A stretch of 64,000 nt of DNA from Holophagales bacterium. Lineage in GTDB: Bacteria; Acidobacteriota; Thermoanaerobaculia; Multivoradales; Multivoraceae. The position numbers and the translations under genes were made by a program. The notes under the pieces were generated by a model. The model saw nothing but the letters and a program-made list of their open reading frames with translations. It made no database searches and was not told the origin of the DNA. Below are positions 18,886-29,041 of the stretch, one piece after another. Positions within the stretch are counted from its first letter, which is position 1; each line of letters opens with the position of its first letter. The stretch lies in NCBI GenBank assembly GCA_009837085.1, contig VXUF01000134.1, positions 16,691 to 80,690 of the forward strand, read 5' to 3'.

Positions 18886-20436
18886 TTACGGCATGTAGGG
18901 CGTCGGACTCGGCCCTAGCTGCGTCTCCAGAACCGCCTGGGCGGTGTCGATGAAGTCGCAGACCATCGGCCGGCTCTCGCGGGGATCGATGATCTCCTCG
19001 ATGTTGAACGCCTCGGCGGTGCGGAACGGCGACGCCAGGGCCTCGAGGCGGTCCTCGATCTCCTTCTGCTTGGCCGCGGGGTCGTCGGACTCCCGGATGA
19101 TGCGCCGGTAGGCGGCGGTCACGCCGCCGGAGATGTGCATCGACCCCCAGTGGCCGGAAGGCCACGCCACGCGCCGGAACATGCCGCTCGGGCGGTCGTG
19201 GCACTGGCCGGCGACGCCGTAGAGCTGGCGGATGACGATCGTGAGCCACGGCACGCGGGTGCGAAGCGTCGCGCAGAGCATCTTGGCGCCGGCGCGGACG
19301 ATGCCCTGGCGTTGCTGCTCGGGGCCGACCATGAAACCGGGCTCGTCGGCGAAGTAGACCATCGGCAGATGGAAGGTGTCGCAGAGTTGCAGGAAGCGGA
19401 TCACTTTGGTGCCGGCGGCGACGTTCATCGAGCCGCCGAGATGGCTCGGGTTGTTGATCATCGTGCCGACCGGATAGCCGTTGACGCGGGCGAGTCCGAC
19501 GATGCGGGAGCGCCCGTAGTGCGGCGTGATCTCGAAGAAGGAGTCGCGGTCGAGCACCGCGTCGAGGATCTTCCTCGGGTCGTAGGCCTTGTTCTTCTCG
19601 CGCGGGATCGCGGACAGCAGCGACGGCTCGCGGCGCTCCGGGTCGTCGTGGGTCTCGCCGCGGGGCGGCATCTGCCAGACGCTGTCCGGCAGGTAGCTCA
19701 GGAACTGCTTGAGCATCAGGAAGGCCTCTTCCTCGGAGTCGGCGAGGTTGTCGATGACGCCGCTGCCGAACACCTGGGTTCGCTCATCGCCGAGGTCTTC
19801 CTTCGTGATGTCGATGCCGAGCGCGGCCTTGACGACCGGAGGACCGCCCGGGAACACCTGGCTCGTGCCCTTCACCATCACGTTGAAGTGGGCGAGGCAC
19901 GCCTCGACCGCCGGCAGCCCGGCGACCGAACCGAGCACGGCGGCGACGACCGGCACCCTGCACAGCAGGTCCTCGATGCCCGGGGTGGCGGGGTTGGTCG
20001 GGATGTAGGTGCGTCCGATCTTCTCGAAGGTCTTGACGCTGCCGCCGGTGGAGTCGAGGAGGCGCACGTAGGGCAGGCGCCAGCCGAGCGCCAGCTTCTG
20101 GGCGTGGCCGCCCTTGTCGCCGACCGAGGCGTCGGAGGCGCCGCCGCGCACGGTGAAGTCGCCGCCGTTCAGAACCGCGCGGCGGCCGTTCAGGCGGGCG
20201 AGGCCGATGACCCGGTTCGAGGGCCGGACGTCCTTGAGCTCGTTGCCGTCGTAGCTGGCCACTCCGGCGAGCTCGCCGATCTCCTGGAACGAGCCCTCGT
20301 CGGTGAACAGGTCGAGACGCTCCCGGATCGTCAGCTTGCCGCGGCGGTGCTGCTCCGCGATGCCGGCTTCGCCGCCCATCTGCCGGGCGAACTCGCGGCG
20401 CCGCCTCAACTCCTCGATCTCTCGCTCCCAGACCAT
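18886..20436 (-). CDS. Acyl-CoA carboxylase carboxyltransferase (beta) subunit, propionyl/methylmalonyl-CoA type
   Basis: RQMGGEAGIAEQHRRGKLTIRERLDLFTDEGSFQEIGELAG; C-terminal VINNPSHLGGSMNVAAG-like region and GAKMLCATLRTRVPWLTIVIRQLYGVAG. Confidence 0.9.
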   Translation of the reverse strand: MVWEREIEELRRRREFARQMGGEAGIAEQHRRGKLTIRERLDLFTDEGSFQEIGELAGVASYDGNELKDVRPSNRVIGLARLNGRRAVLNGGDFTVRGGASDASVGDKGGHAQKLALGWRLPYVRLLDSTGGSVKTFEKIGRTYIPTNPATPGIEDLLCRVPVVAAVLGSVAGLPAVEACLAHFNVMVKGTSQVFPGGPPVVKAALGIDITKEDLGDERTQVFGSGVIDNLADSEEEAFLMLKQFLSYLPDSVWQMPPRGETHDDPERREPSLLSAIPREKNKAYDPRKILDAVLDRDSFFEITPHYGRSRIVGLARVNGYPVGTMINNPSHLGGSMNVAAGTKVIRFLQLCDTFHLPMVYFADEPGFMVGPEQQRQGIVRAGAKMLCATLRTRVPWLTIVIRQLYGVAGQCHDRPSGMFRRVAWPSGHWGSMHISGGVTAAYRRIIRESDDPAAKQKEIEDRLEALASPFRTAEAFNIEEIIDPRESRPMVCDFIDTAQAVLETQLGPSPTPYMP

Positions 20437-20553
20437 CGTTCCTCCCCGGTCGATTCGTTGCGGCTCGAATGAGGGGAGAACCTTAGCGGGCTGCTAGACT
20501 GCGCGGCCGGCCGGCGCTGCTGGGCCGCACTACGACGACTGTCGACGGAGCAG

Positions 20554-22278
20554 ATGATGACCGAGCCGCGAGGGGCGCGGCGCGGCGGCACGCCGCGGCC
20601 GCTGATCGCCGCCCCGGAACGCCTGAACGAACTGCGGGAGGGATCGCGCGAGTGGCCCTCCTGGACCCTGACGCCGCGCCAGATCTGCGATCTGGAGCTG
20701 CTGATGTGCGGCGGCTTCGCGCCGCTCGACGGGTTCATGAACCGGGCCGCGTTCGACAGCGTCTGCGAGACGATGCGCCTTCCATCGGGAGCGCTGTGGC
20801 CGATTCCCATAACGCTCGACGTCACGCCGGAGGCTGCCGCCGGCCTGGAGGCGGGGTCCCGGCTGGTCCTGCGCGACCTGGAAGGGCTGATGCTCGCGGT
20901 GCTCACGGTGGACGACATCTGGGAGCACGACCGGCGCAAGGAAGCCGAGCTCGTCTACGGCACCCTCGACCAGGCCCATCCCGGCGTCGCCCACCTCTAC
21001 CAGCGGACGAACACCGTGTCCGTGGGCGGCAGGATCGAAGGGGTCCAGACGCCGCGGCACTACGACTTCCCCGGATTGCGCAAGACGCCGCAGCAGTTAC
21101 GGCGACGTTTCGCGCAACTCGGATGGAAGACGGCGATCGCCTTCCAGACCCGCAACCCCATGCACCGGGCCCACTTCGAGCTGACCCTGCGGGCGGCCCG
21201 GGAACTCGAGGCGAACCTGCTGATCCACCCGGTCGTCGGCATGACCAAGCCGGGCGACCTCGATCACTACACGCGCGTTCGCTGCTACCGAAGGGTCCTG
21301 AGCCACTATCCGCGCCACACCGCGGAGCTGGCCCTGCTGCCTCTCGCCATGCGGATGGCGGGACCGCGCGAGGCCCTCTGGCACGCCCTGATTCGCAGGA
21401 ACTACGGCTGCACCCACCTGATCGTCGGCCGCGACCATGCCGGACCGGGCCAGGACTCGCAGGGCAAGCCCTTCTACGGCCCGTACGACGCGCAGGAACT
21501 GATGGTCGAGCACGAGGCCGAACTCGGCGTCAGGATGGTCCCCTTCCGGATGATGGTGTACGTCGAGGACCGGGACTCGTACGAACCGGTCGACAGCGTA
21601 AAGGAGGGGGAGCGCACGCTCTCCATTTCCGGCAGCGACCTGCGCCGTCGCCTGCGCCGCGGTCTGCCGATTCCGGATTGGTTCACGTTTCCGGAAGTGG
21701 CCCGGGAGCTGCGCCGCAGCCACCCGGCCCGCAGCAGCCAGGGTTTCACCGTCTTCTTCACCGGGCTTTCCGGCGCCGGCAAGTCGACGATCGCCAACGT
21801 GCTCCTGGTCAAGTTCCTGGAGGCCGGCGGCCGCCCGGTGACGCTGCTCGACGGCGACATCGTGCGGACGAACCTCTCCTCCGAGCTGGGGTTTTCCCGG
21901 GAGCACCGGGACATCAACATTCGCCGCATCGGCTTCGTCGCTTCGGAGATCACGAAGAACGGCGGCATCGCCATCTGCGCGCCGATCGCGCCGTACGAGA
22001 ACGTGCGTCGGGATGTGCGGGAGATGATCGAGGCGGGGGGCGGATTCGTCCTGGTTCACGTGGCGACGCCGCTCGAGGTCTGCGAGGAGCGCGACGTGAA
22101 GGGTCTCTACGCCAAGGCCCGGGCGGGACTGATCGACGCCTTCACCGGTATCTCGGATCCGTACGAGATTCCGGAGAGTCCGGACATGGTCATCGACACG
22201 ACGGACATCACGGCCGAGGAGGCTGCCCAGCAGGTCATCCTTCACCTGGAGAAGGAGGGGTTCGTCGGACCGCGCTGA
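20554..22278 (+). CDS. sat-cysC: Bifunctional sulfate adenylyltransferase / adenylylsulfate kinase
   Basis: ATP sulfurylase: FQTRNPMHRAHFELTLRA and LIVGRDHAGPG; APS kinase: FFTGLSGAGKSTIANVLLVKF, LLDGDIVRTNLSSELGFSREHRDINIRRIGFVA. Confidence 0.95.
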   Translation: MMTEPRGARRGGTPRPLIAAPERLNELREGSREWPSWTLTPRQICDLELLMCGGFAPLDGFMNRAAFDSVCETMRLPSGALWPIPITLDVTPEAAAGLEAGSRLVLRDLEGLMLAVLTVDDIWEHDRRKEAELVYGTLDQAHPGVAHLYQRTNTVSVGGRIEGVQTPRHYDFPGLRKTPQQLRRRFAQLGWKTAIAFQTRNPMHRAHFELTLRAARELEANLLIHPVVGMTKPGDLDHYTRVRCYRRVLSHYPRHTAELALLPLAMRMAGPREALWHALIRRNYGCTHLIVGRDHAGPGQDSQGKPFYGPYDAQELMVEHEAELGVRMVPFRMMVYVEDRDSYEPVDSVKEGERTLSISGSDLRRRLRRGLPIPDWFTFPEVARELRRSHPARSSQGFTVFFTGLSGAGKSTIANVLLVKFLEAGGRPVTLLDGDIVRTNLSSELGFSREHRDINIRRIGFVASEITKNGGIAICAPIAPYENVRRDVREMIEAGGGFVLVHVATPLEVCEERDVKGLYAKARAGLIDAFTGISDPYEIPESPDMVIDTTDITAEEAAQQVILHLEKEGFVGPR

Positions 22279-22321
22279 CTCGTCTCGACGACGGATTGCG
22301 CCCGGCTGGCGGCTGCTGTCG

Positions 22322-22711
22322 GTGGGCGTCGCCGGCGCGATCGCGTTGTTCCTGCTCCTGCCGTCCGCGCTGTTCGCGGAGCCCCTGGAGCGGAGCGTGG
22401 TGCGTGTTCTGGCACTGCTCCTGGGCGACACGCCCCGGTTGTCGGCGGAGGCTCCCTGGGACTGGGTCGCTCACGGCGTGCTGTTCGCCCTGCTCGCCTG
22501 GGCCTGGTGTGCGCCGGCGGCGCGGGCGGGCCAGGTGCGCGGCGTGCTCGTGGCGGCCGTCGGCACCGTGGCCTACGGCGGCGCCATCGAGGTTGCGCAG
22601 ATGCTGGTTGGTTATCGGTCCGGAGAGTGGATGGACCTGGTGGCCGATGCCGCCGGCGTCGCCGTCGGCGCGCTGGTCGCTGCCGGCATCTGGCCGCGCC
22701 TGGTGCGTTAG
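22322..22711 (+). CDS. VanZ-like small membrane protein
   Basis: About 130 aa, hydrophobic; DWVAHGVLFALLAWAW...AYGGAIEVAQMLVGYRSGEWMDLVADAAGVAVGAL. Confidence 0.75.
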   Translation: MGVAGAIALFLLLPSALFAEPLERSVVRVLALLLGDTPRLSAEAPWDWVAHGVLFALLAWAWCAPAARAGQVRGVLVAAVGTVAYGGAIEVAQMLVGYRSGEWMDLVADAAGVAVGALVAAGIWPRLVR

Positions 22712-22753
22712 CGTGGCCTACGGGCTGAACGACCAGCCACGGGGACCAACGAA

Positions 22754-25700
22754 GTGAACACCCTGCCGCCCGACCGCGTGGCACGAGAACGTGCCCTCCG
22801 CGCAGCGCTCAAGCGGCGGATCCTCGTGCTCGACGGCGCGACCGGCACCGCGTTCCAGGCGGCGAACCTCGGGCCGGAGGACTTCGGCGGCGAGGACCTC
22901 GAGGGCTGCAACGAGATCCTGGTCGATACGCGGCCGGATGTCGTGCTCGACGTCCACCGCGCGTACCTCCGGGCCGGCGCCGACATCGTGGAGACAAACA
23001 CCTTCGGCGGAACGCCCCTGGTGCTCGGCGAGTACGGCCTGCAGGAGCGCGCGCTCGACCTGAACCGGCGCGCCGCGGAGCTGGCCCGCCAGGCCTGCGC
23101 CGAAGAGGGCCCCGAGCGCTTCGTCTGCGGTTCGATGGGGCCGACGACGAAGGCGATCTCGGTCACCGGTGGCGTCACCTTCGAGCAACTGCGGGACGAC
23201 TACCGCACGCAGGCGCTGGGGCTGGCCGCCGGCGGCGCCGACTACCTGCTGCTCGAGACCTGCCAGGACACACGGAACGTGAAGGCGGGCCTGATCGGGA
23301 TCGAGGCGGCGTTCGCGGAGCTGGGCTTCCGGTTGCCGGTGGCCGTGTCGGTGACGATCGAGACGATGGGCACCATGCTCGGGGGTCAGGAGGTCGAGGC
23401 GCTGGCGGCTTCCCTGCTGCATCGGGACCGCCGCGATCTCATCTACGTGGGTCTCAACTGCGCGACCGGACCCGACCAGATGTTCGACCACCTGCGCGCG
23501 CTGTCCGAGATCTGCCGCACCCGGGTCGCCTGCGTGCCCAACGCCGGCCTGCCCGACGAGGACGGCCTCTACACGCAGACGCCGGACGACTTCCGGGCCG
23601 TCTTCTCCCGCTTCCTGGAGCACGGCTGGCTGAACCTCGTCGGAGGCTGCTGCGGCACGACCACGGCGCACATCGAGACGTTCGCCGACCTGGTTCGCGG
23701 GCGGTCCCCGCGGCAGCCCGCGGAGCACCGCCGCTGCCTGGTCTCGGGTCTCGACGTGGCCGAACTCTCGGAGGACAACCGGCCGCTCCTGGTCGGCGAA
23801 CGGACGAACGTCCTCGGCAGCCGCAAGTTCAAACGGCTGATCCGGGAGGGCGAGTACGAGGCGGCGGCCGAGGTGGGACGGGCCCAGGTGCTGGGCGGCG
23901 CCCAGGTCGTCGACGTCTGTCTTCAGGACCCGGAGCGCGACGAGACGGACGACATGGAGCGGTTCCTGGAGCGGCTGGTGCGCCGGGTCAAGGTGCCGCT
24001 CATGATCGACAGCACGGACCACGAGGTGATGGCGCGGGCCCTGACCTGGTGCCAGGGGCGGTCGATTCTTAACTCGATCAACCTGGAGGACGGGCTGGAG
24101 CGGTTCGAGCGGGTGGTGCCGCTGGCGAAGGAGTTTGGCTGCTCCCTGGTCGTCGGGCTGATCGACGAAGAGGGTATGGCGGTGTCGGTGGAGCGGAAGC
24201 TCGAAGTCGCCGCGCGCTCGTACGAGCTGTTGACGTCGCAATGGGGCATCGAGCCCCAGGAGATCTGGTGGGACCCGCTCGTCTTCCCCTGTGGCACCGG
24301 CGACGAGGCCTATCTCGGCTCGGCGGCGGCGACGATCGAGGGTGTGCGCCGGGTGCGCGAGGCGTTCCCGGGCACGCGCACGGTCCTGGGCATCTCGAAC
24401 GTGAGCTTCGGCCTGCCGCTTGCGGGACGGGAGGTCCTGAACGCGGTGTTCCTCTACCGTTGCACCCAGGCCGGCCTCGACGCGGCGATCGTCAACACCC
24501 AGGGGTTGGCGCGCTACGCCGAGATCCCGGTCGCCGAACGGGTGCTGGCCGAGGCGCTGCTCGATCTGCGTCCCGGCGACGTGGAGGCGGGGCAGCGCGC
24601 GGTCGAGGCGTTCACCGCGGCGTTTCGCGAGCGCAAGGGCTGGCAGGAGCAGGCGCCGCGGGATCTGCTGCCGCTGCCGGAGCGGCTCTCGCGCTCGGTG
24701 GTCGAGGGCAGCAAGGAGGGCCTGCGCCCGGACCTGGACGCGGCGCTCGCCGACGCGCGCTGGCCCGATCCGCTCGACATCATCAACGGACCTCTGATGG
24801 CCGGCATGGCCGAGGTCGGCCGGCTGTTCAACGACAACGAGCTGATCGTCGCCGAGGTGCTGCAGAGCGCCGAGGTGATGAAGGCCGCGGTCGACCATCT
24901 CGAGCCGCACATGGAGCGGATGGAGGGCATGACCCGCGGCCGGGTGATCCTGGCCACGGTCAAGGGAGACGTCCACGACATCGGCAAGAACCTGGTCGAC
25001 ATCATCCTGACCAACAACGGCTTCGAAGTGACCAACCTGGGGATCAAGGTGCCGAGCGAGCAGTTGATCCAGGCCGCCCGCAAGCACGAGCCCGACGTCA
25101 TCGGCCTCTCGGGACTCCTGGTCAAGAGCGCCCAGCAGATGGTGGCCACCGCCGGCGACCTGCGGGACGCCGGCATCGAGACGGACCTGGTGGTCGGCGG
25201 CGCGGCGCTGACGCGGCGATTCACGCACAACCGGATCGCCCCGGAGTATGGAGGCGTCTGCACCTACGCGGGCGACGCGATGAGCGGACTCGACCTGATC
25301 GAGCGGCTTTGCGACGACGGTCGCCGGGGCGAGCAGCTCGACCGGATCGAGATCCTTCGCGAGCGGGACCGGACCCCGGCGCGGGCCGGCGTGGGCGCGA
25401 AGACGACGGTGGCGACGGAGCGGCGGAGTTCGGCCGTGCGTACGGACGTCGCCGCGCCCCGCCCACCCGACCTGGAGCGGCGCGCCACGCGTTTCGACCT
25501 CGACGACGTGTGGCCGCACCTCAACCTGCAGATGCTGTACGCCAAGCACCTCGGTCTCAAGGGCTCCGTGGAGCGCCTGCGCGCTGCCGACGATCCCAAG
25601 CTCCTCAAGGTCGAGGCGGTGGTCGAGGAGCTCAAGGAGTTCGCCCGCGCCGCGATGGAGGTTCGAGGCGTCTGGCGCTTCTTCGCCGCCCGGAGCGAAG

Positions 25701-26233
25701 GCAACCGGCTGACCCTGCTGGACGCGGAGGGCGGCGGCGCGGAGCAACTCGCGGCGGAGTGGCTACTGCCCCGCCAGCCGCGCGAGGACGGGCTTTGCCT
25801 CGCCGACTACGTGCTGCCGGCCGGCGACCACGTCGCACTCTTCGTCGTCACCGCCGGCGCCGGCGTCCGCGAGACGGCGGAGCGGCTAAAGCGCGAAGGC
25901 GAGTACCTGAAGAGCCACGCATACGCCGCGCTGGCGCTCGAGACCGCCGAAGCGGCCGCCGAGTTCCTGCATCAGGGGCTGCGCGCCGCCCTCGGCTTCC
26001 CCGACCCGCCGGAGATGACGACGCGCGAACGCCTCGCCGCGAAGTACCGCGGCAAGCGCTACTCCTTCGGCTATCCCGCCTGCCCGGACCAGGCCGGCCA
26101 GCGGCAGCTTTTCGCGGCGCTCGAACCCGCCGACATTGGCGTCGAACTCACCGAGGGCGACATGATGGACCCCGAAGCCACGGTGTCGGCGCTCGTGTTC
26201 CACCACCCCGACGCGCGCTACTTCGGGGTGTGA
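22754..26233 (+). CDS. metH: Cobalamin-dependent methionine synthase
   Basis: LVGGCCGTTTAHIETFAD, NVLGSRKFKRLIREGEYEAA, B12-binding GDVHDIGKNLVDIILTNNGFEVTNLG, C-terminal activation domain KYRGKRYSFGYPACPDQAGQRQLF. Confidence 0.97.
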   Translation: MNTLPPDRVARERALRAALKRRILVLDGATGTAFQAANLGPEDFGGEDLEGCNEILVDTRPDVVLDVHRAYLRAGADIVETNTFGGTPLVLGEYGLQERALDLNRRAAELARQACAEEGPERFVCGSMGPTTKAISVTGGVTFEQLRDDYRTQALGLAAGGADYLLLETCQDTRNVKAGLIGIEAAFAELGFRLPVAVSVTIETMGTMLGGQEVEALAASLLHRDRRDLIYVGLNCATGPDQMFDHLRALSEICRTRVACVPNAGLPDEDGLYTQTPDDFRAVFSRFLEHGWLNLVGGCCGTTTAHIETFADLVRGRSPRQPAEHRRCLVSGLDVAELSEDNRPLLVGERTNVLGSRKFKRLIREGEYEAAAEVGRAQVLGGAQVVDVCLQDPERDETDDMERFLERLVRRVKVPLMIDSTDHEVMARALTWCQGRSILNSINLEDGLERFERVVPLAKEFGCSLVVGLIDEEGMAVSVERKLEVAARSYELLTSQWGIEPQEIWWDPLVFPCGTGDEAYLGSAAATIEGVRRVREAFPGTRTVLGISNVSFGLPLAGREVLNAVFLYRCTQAGLDAAIVNTQGLARYAEIPVAERVLAEALLDLRPGDVEAGQRAVEAFTAAFRERKGWQEQAPRDLLPLPERLSRSVVEGSKEGLRPDLDAALADARWPDPLDIINGPLMAGMAEVGRLFNDNELIVAEVLQSAEVMKAAVDHLEPHMERMEGMTRGRVILATVKGDVHDIGKNLVDIILTNNGFEVTNLGIKVPSEQLIQAARKHEPDVIGLSGLLVKSAQQMVATAGDLRDAGIETDLVVGGAALTRRFTHNRIAPEYGGVCTYAGDAMSGLDLIERLCDDGRRGEQLDRIEILRERDRTPARAGVGAKTTVATERRSSAVRTDVAAPRPPDLERRATRFDLDDVWPHLNLQMLYAKHLGLKGSVERLRAADDPKLLKVEAVVEELKEFARAAMEVRGVWRFFAARSEGNRLTLLDAEGGGAEQLAAEWLLPRQPREDGLCLADYVLPAGDHVALFVVTAGAGVRETAERLKREGEYLKSHAYAALALETAEAAAEFLHQGLRAALGFPDPPEMTTRERLAAKYRGKRYSFGYPACPDQAGQRQLFAALEPADIGVELTEGDMMDPEATVSALVFHHPDARYFGV

Positions 26234-26246
26234 AAGGAGCGAGGGT

Positions 26247-27923
26247 CTATCCCGCCCGCGCCGCCGCCTTCTTCTCCCGCTTGTCGCGTTTCGCCCGCTC
26301 GAGCGCGGCCGTGCGGTCGAGGTGGTCGTCGCCCAGGCGCTCCAGGTACTCGTCGTAGCTGCCGAGGAAGTCGTTGACACCCTGGTCCGAGATCTCGATG
26401 ATCCGGGTCGCCAGCCGGCTCACGAACCAGCGGTCGTGGGAGACGAGGAGCAGCGTGCCCTGGTAGGCAAAGAGGCCTTCGATCAGGGCCTCGATCGCCT
26501 CCAGGTCGAGATGGTTTGTGGGCTCGTCGAGCACGAGCACGTTCGGCTTGAGAACGATGTGGCGGCAGAACAGCAGCCGCGCGGCCTCGCCGCCGGAGAG
26601 GCTGCCGATCCGCTTGACCGCCTCGTCCTTCGTGAACAGGACGGCGCCGAGCTGGCCGCGGACGAAACCGATCGGCTCGCCCGGGCAGCAATCCCAGAGC
26701 CAGCTCTCGACCGTCTTCCGTTCTGCTCCTTCCTTGTCGAGCAGCTGCTCGCGGTGGTCCTGGGCGAAGTAGCCGGGGTGGGTCTCGTACCCCCAGTCCA
26801 CCTCGCCGGCGTCGGCCCGCACCTCGCCGAGCGCGATCTTGAGCAGGGTCGACTTGCCGATGCCGTTCGGCCCGATCACCGCGACCCGTTCGCCGCGGCC
26901 GACCTCGAGCGAGACGTCGTCCAAAACCTGGTTGTCGCCGTAGCTCTTCGAGATCCCTTCCAGGGTCAGGACGCGCTTGCCCGAGGGCCGCCGTGAGTCG
27001 AATCGGAACAGCGGGTAGCGGCGGGAGCTCCGGGGAAGGGGCTCGATCGTCATGCGGTTGATCAGCTTCACCCGGCTCTGGGCCTGGCGCGCCTTGCTGG
27101 CCTTGTAGCGGAAGCGGTCGACGAACTTCTGGTGGTGGTCGATCTCCTGCTGCCGCTGCGCGATCTCGGCTTCCCGGCGGGCGCGCTCCTCGACCTTCTT
27201 CCGCTCGAAGTTGGAGTAGGCGCCGGGATAGGCGGTCAACGTTTCGTAGTCGATGTCGAGGATCTGGGTGCAGACGTTGTCGAGGAAGCGGTGGTCGTGG
27301 GAGACGACGACCACGACCCCCTTGAAGTCGGTCAGGAACTTCTCGAGCCAGCGGATCGACAGGATGTCGAGGTGGTTGGTCGGCTCGTCAAGCAGCAGGA
27401 CGTCCGGGGCGGCGGCCAGGGTTTGGGCCAGCAGCACCCGGAGCTTGAAGCCGCCGGAGAGGATCGACAGGGGCTCCCGGTGGACCTCCGTGTCGATTCC
27501 CAGTCCCTCCAGGATCTCGGCCGCGCGGGACTCCAGGGAGTAGCCCTCCCAGCGCATCACGACCTCCTCGAGTTCGGCGTAGCGGTCGCCGTCGAAGTGC
27601 TCGTCGGCCCGTTCGAGCAGGCGGTCCTTCTCGACCATCGCGTCCCACAGTTCGGCGTTGCCCATCATGACGACGTCGAGGATCGGCACCGCCTCGTACT
27701 CGAAGTGGTCCTGCTTCAGCACCCCGAGCCGGCAACGCTTGGGGATGGAGATCGAGCCCTCGCTGGCCGGTTCCTCGTTGCTCAGGATGCGCAGCAGGGT
27801 CGACTTTCCCGAGCCGTTCGAGCCCACGATGCCGTACCGCTCGCCCTTGGCGAAACGGACGGTCGCGCCCTCGAAAAGGGTCTGCTCACCGAAGCTCTTG
27901 GCGAGGTTGGAGATGGAAATCAT
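26247..27923 (-). CDS. ABC-F family ATPase
   Basis: Two ABC domains (GSNGSGKSTLLRIL and GPNGIGKSTLLKIAL), signatures LSGGFKLRVLLAQ / LSGGEAARLLFCR, no TM segments. Confidence 0.95.
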   Translation of the reverse strand: MISISNLAKSFGEQTLFEGATVRFAKGERYGIVGSNGSGKSTLLRILSNEEPASEGSISIPKRCRLGVLKQDHFEYEAVPILDVVMMGNAELWDAMVEKDRLLERADEHFDGDRYAELEEVVMRWEGYSLESRAAEILEGLGIDTEVHREPLSILSGGFKLRVLLAQTLAAAPDVLLLDEPTNHLDILSIRWLEKFLTDFKGVVVVVSHDHRFLDNVCTQILDIDYETLTAYPGAYSNFERKKVEERARREAEIAQRQQEIDHHQKFVDRFRYKASKARQAQSRVKLINRMTIEPLPRSSRRYPLFRFDSRRPSGKRVLTLEGISKSYGDNQVLDDVSLEVGRGERVAVIGPNGIGKSTLLKIALGEVRADAGEVDWGYETHPGYFAQDHREQLLDKEGAERKTVESWLWDCCPGEPIGFVRGQLGAVLFTKDEAVKRIGSLSGGEAARLLFCRHIVLKPNVLVLDEPTNHLDLEAIEALIEGLFAYQGTLLLVSHDRWFVSRLATRIIEISDQGVNDFLGSYDEYLERLGDDHLDRTAALERAKRDKREKKAAARAG

Positions 27924-28075
27924 GGGTTAGGCTGCGCGGCTGGAAGGCAGCGCGGCGGCGCCGGAATGTGGGGGCGCGGGATGCCGTTGTTCCCGCAACG
28001 GCGGCTCGACTTGGCCGCTCTCGAAGCCCGGGCGAGGATAGCAACGCATGAACATCAGACGGACGAGAGACGACC

Positions 28076-29041
28076 ATGCCGAGTGAGCTGCGCCGCAAGA
28101 CCCGCGCGGCTGCGCCGGGCGGGGCGCTTGCCTCCGCGCTACCCGTCGTCGGCTGGGCCGGGGGCGCCTTTCTGGGCGCCGTGCTGGTCTTCGGGGGCGT
28201 CGTCAAGGCGCTCGACCCGCAGGCGTTCGTCAAGCTGATCGAGATCGAGGGGCTCGACTTCCTGCTGCCGGCCGTCGTGGTCACCGCGATCGCGCTGGCC
28301 CTCGAGATGGGTCTCGGCAGCGCGCTCATCCTGGGCCTTCGCCGGATGTGGGTGCTCGGGCCGTCGGCGCTCCTCGTCGCCTTCTTCCTGTTCCTCACCG
28401 GCCGGGCCTACTACCGCGACCTGCGCGGCATCGCGACCGAGGACGAAGCCGGCTGCGGCTGCTTCGGCAACCTGGTCGAGCGGACGCCGGCGGAGGCGTT
28501 CTGGCAGGACCTGGCCCTCATGGTTCCGGCGCTCGCGCTGGCTTTCCTTGGCCGGCGCGCGGCCGGCGGCGCGCCCTGGATCCGGCTCGCCGTCGTCGGC
28601 ACCCTGACCGTGGGGTTGCTCGCGTTCGCCCGCGCCGCGCCGGACCTCCCGCTCGACAACCTCGCCACGCGGCTGAAGCCCGACCTCACGATCGACGAGA
28701 TCTGCAGCGGCGACGGCGACAGCCGGCTCTGCCTGAGCACGATCGTGCCGGAGCTGGAGGAAGGCGCACACTGGCTGGTCATCGCCGACCTGGACGAGGA
28801 TCTCGGCAAGGCCGTCGACGCGCTGAACCAGCACGTCTTCGCCGGCGGCCGGATGTGGGTCCTCAGCTCGGCGACGCCGGACGAGAACCGGGCGTTCTTC
28901 TGGTCCTACGGCCCCGCTTTCGAGATCCGCGAGGCGCCGCCGACGTTCCTGAATCCTCTCTACCGCACGTTGCCGCGGTCGTTCCGGGTCGAGGGCGGCG
29001 TGGTGGTCGAGACGGTGTCGGGCTTGCCGCCGGAGCCGTAG
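28076..29041 (+). CDS. DoxX/MauE-like redox-associated membrane protein with C-terminal extension
   Basis: FLGAVLVFGGVVKALDPQAFVKLIEIEGL, TM segments, GCGCFGNLVERTPAEAFWQDLALMVPAL. Confidence 0.8.
   Translation: MPSELRRKTRAAAPGGALASALPVVGWAGGAFLGAVLVFGGVVKALDPQAFVKLIEIEGLDFLLPAVVVTAIALALEMGLGSALILGLRRMWVLGPSALLVAFFLFLTGRAYYRDLRGIATEDEAGCGCFGNLVERTPAEAFWQDLALMVPALALAFLGRRAAGGAPWIRLAVVGTLTVGLLAFARAAPDLPLDNLATRLKPDLTIDEICSGDGDSRLCLSTIVPELEEGAHWLVIADLDEDLGKAVDALNQHVFAGGRMWVLSSATPDENRAFFWSYGPAFEIREAPPTFLNPLYRTLPRSFRVEGGVVVETVSGLPPEP

Noticed and set aside
22712-22753. Cobalamin riboswitch before metH
   Set aside because: Only 42 nt between the VanZ-like gene and metH; too short for a B12 riboswitch.
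22718-25747. 1009-aa minus-strand ORF
   Set aside because: Antisense to metH; composition is of the shadow type with no recognisable domain.
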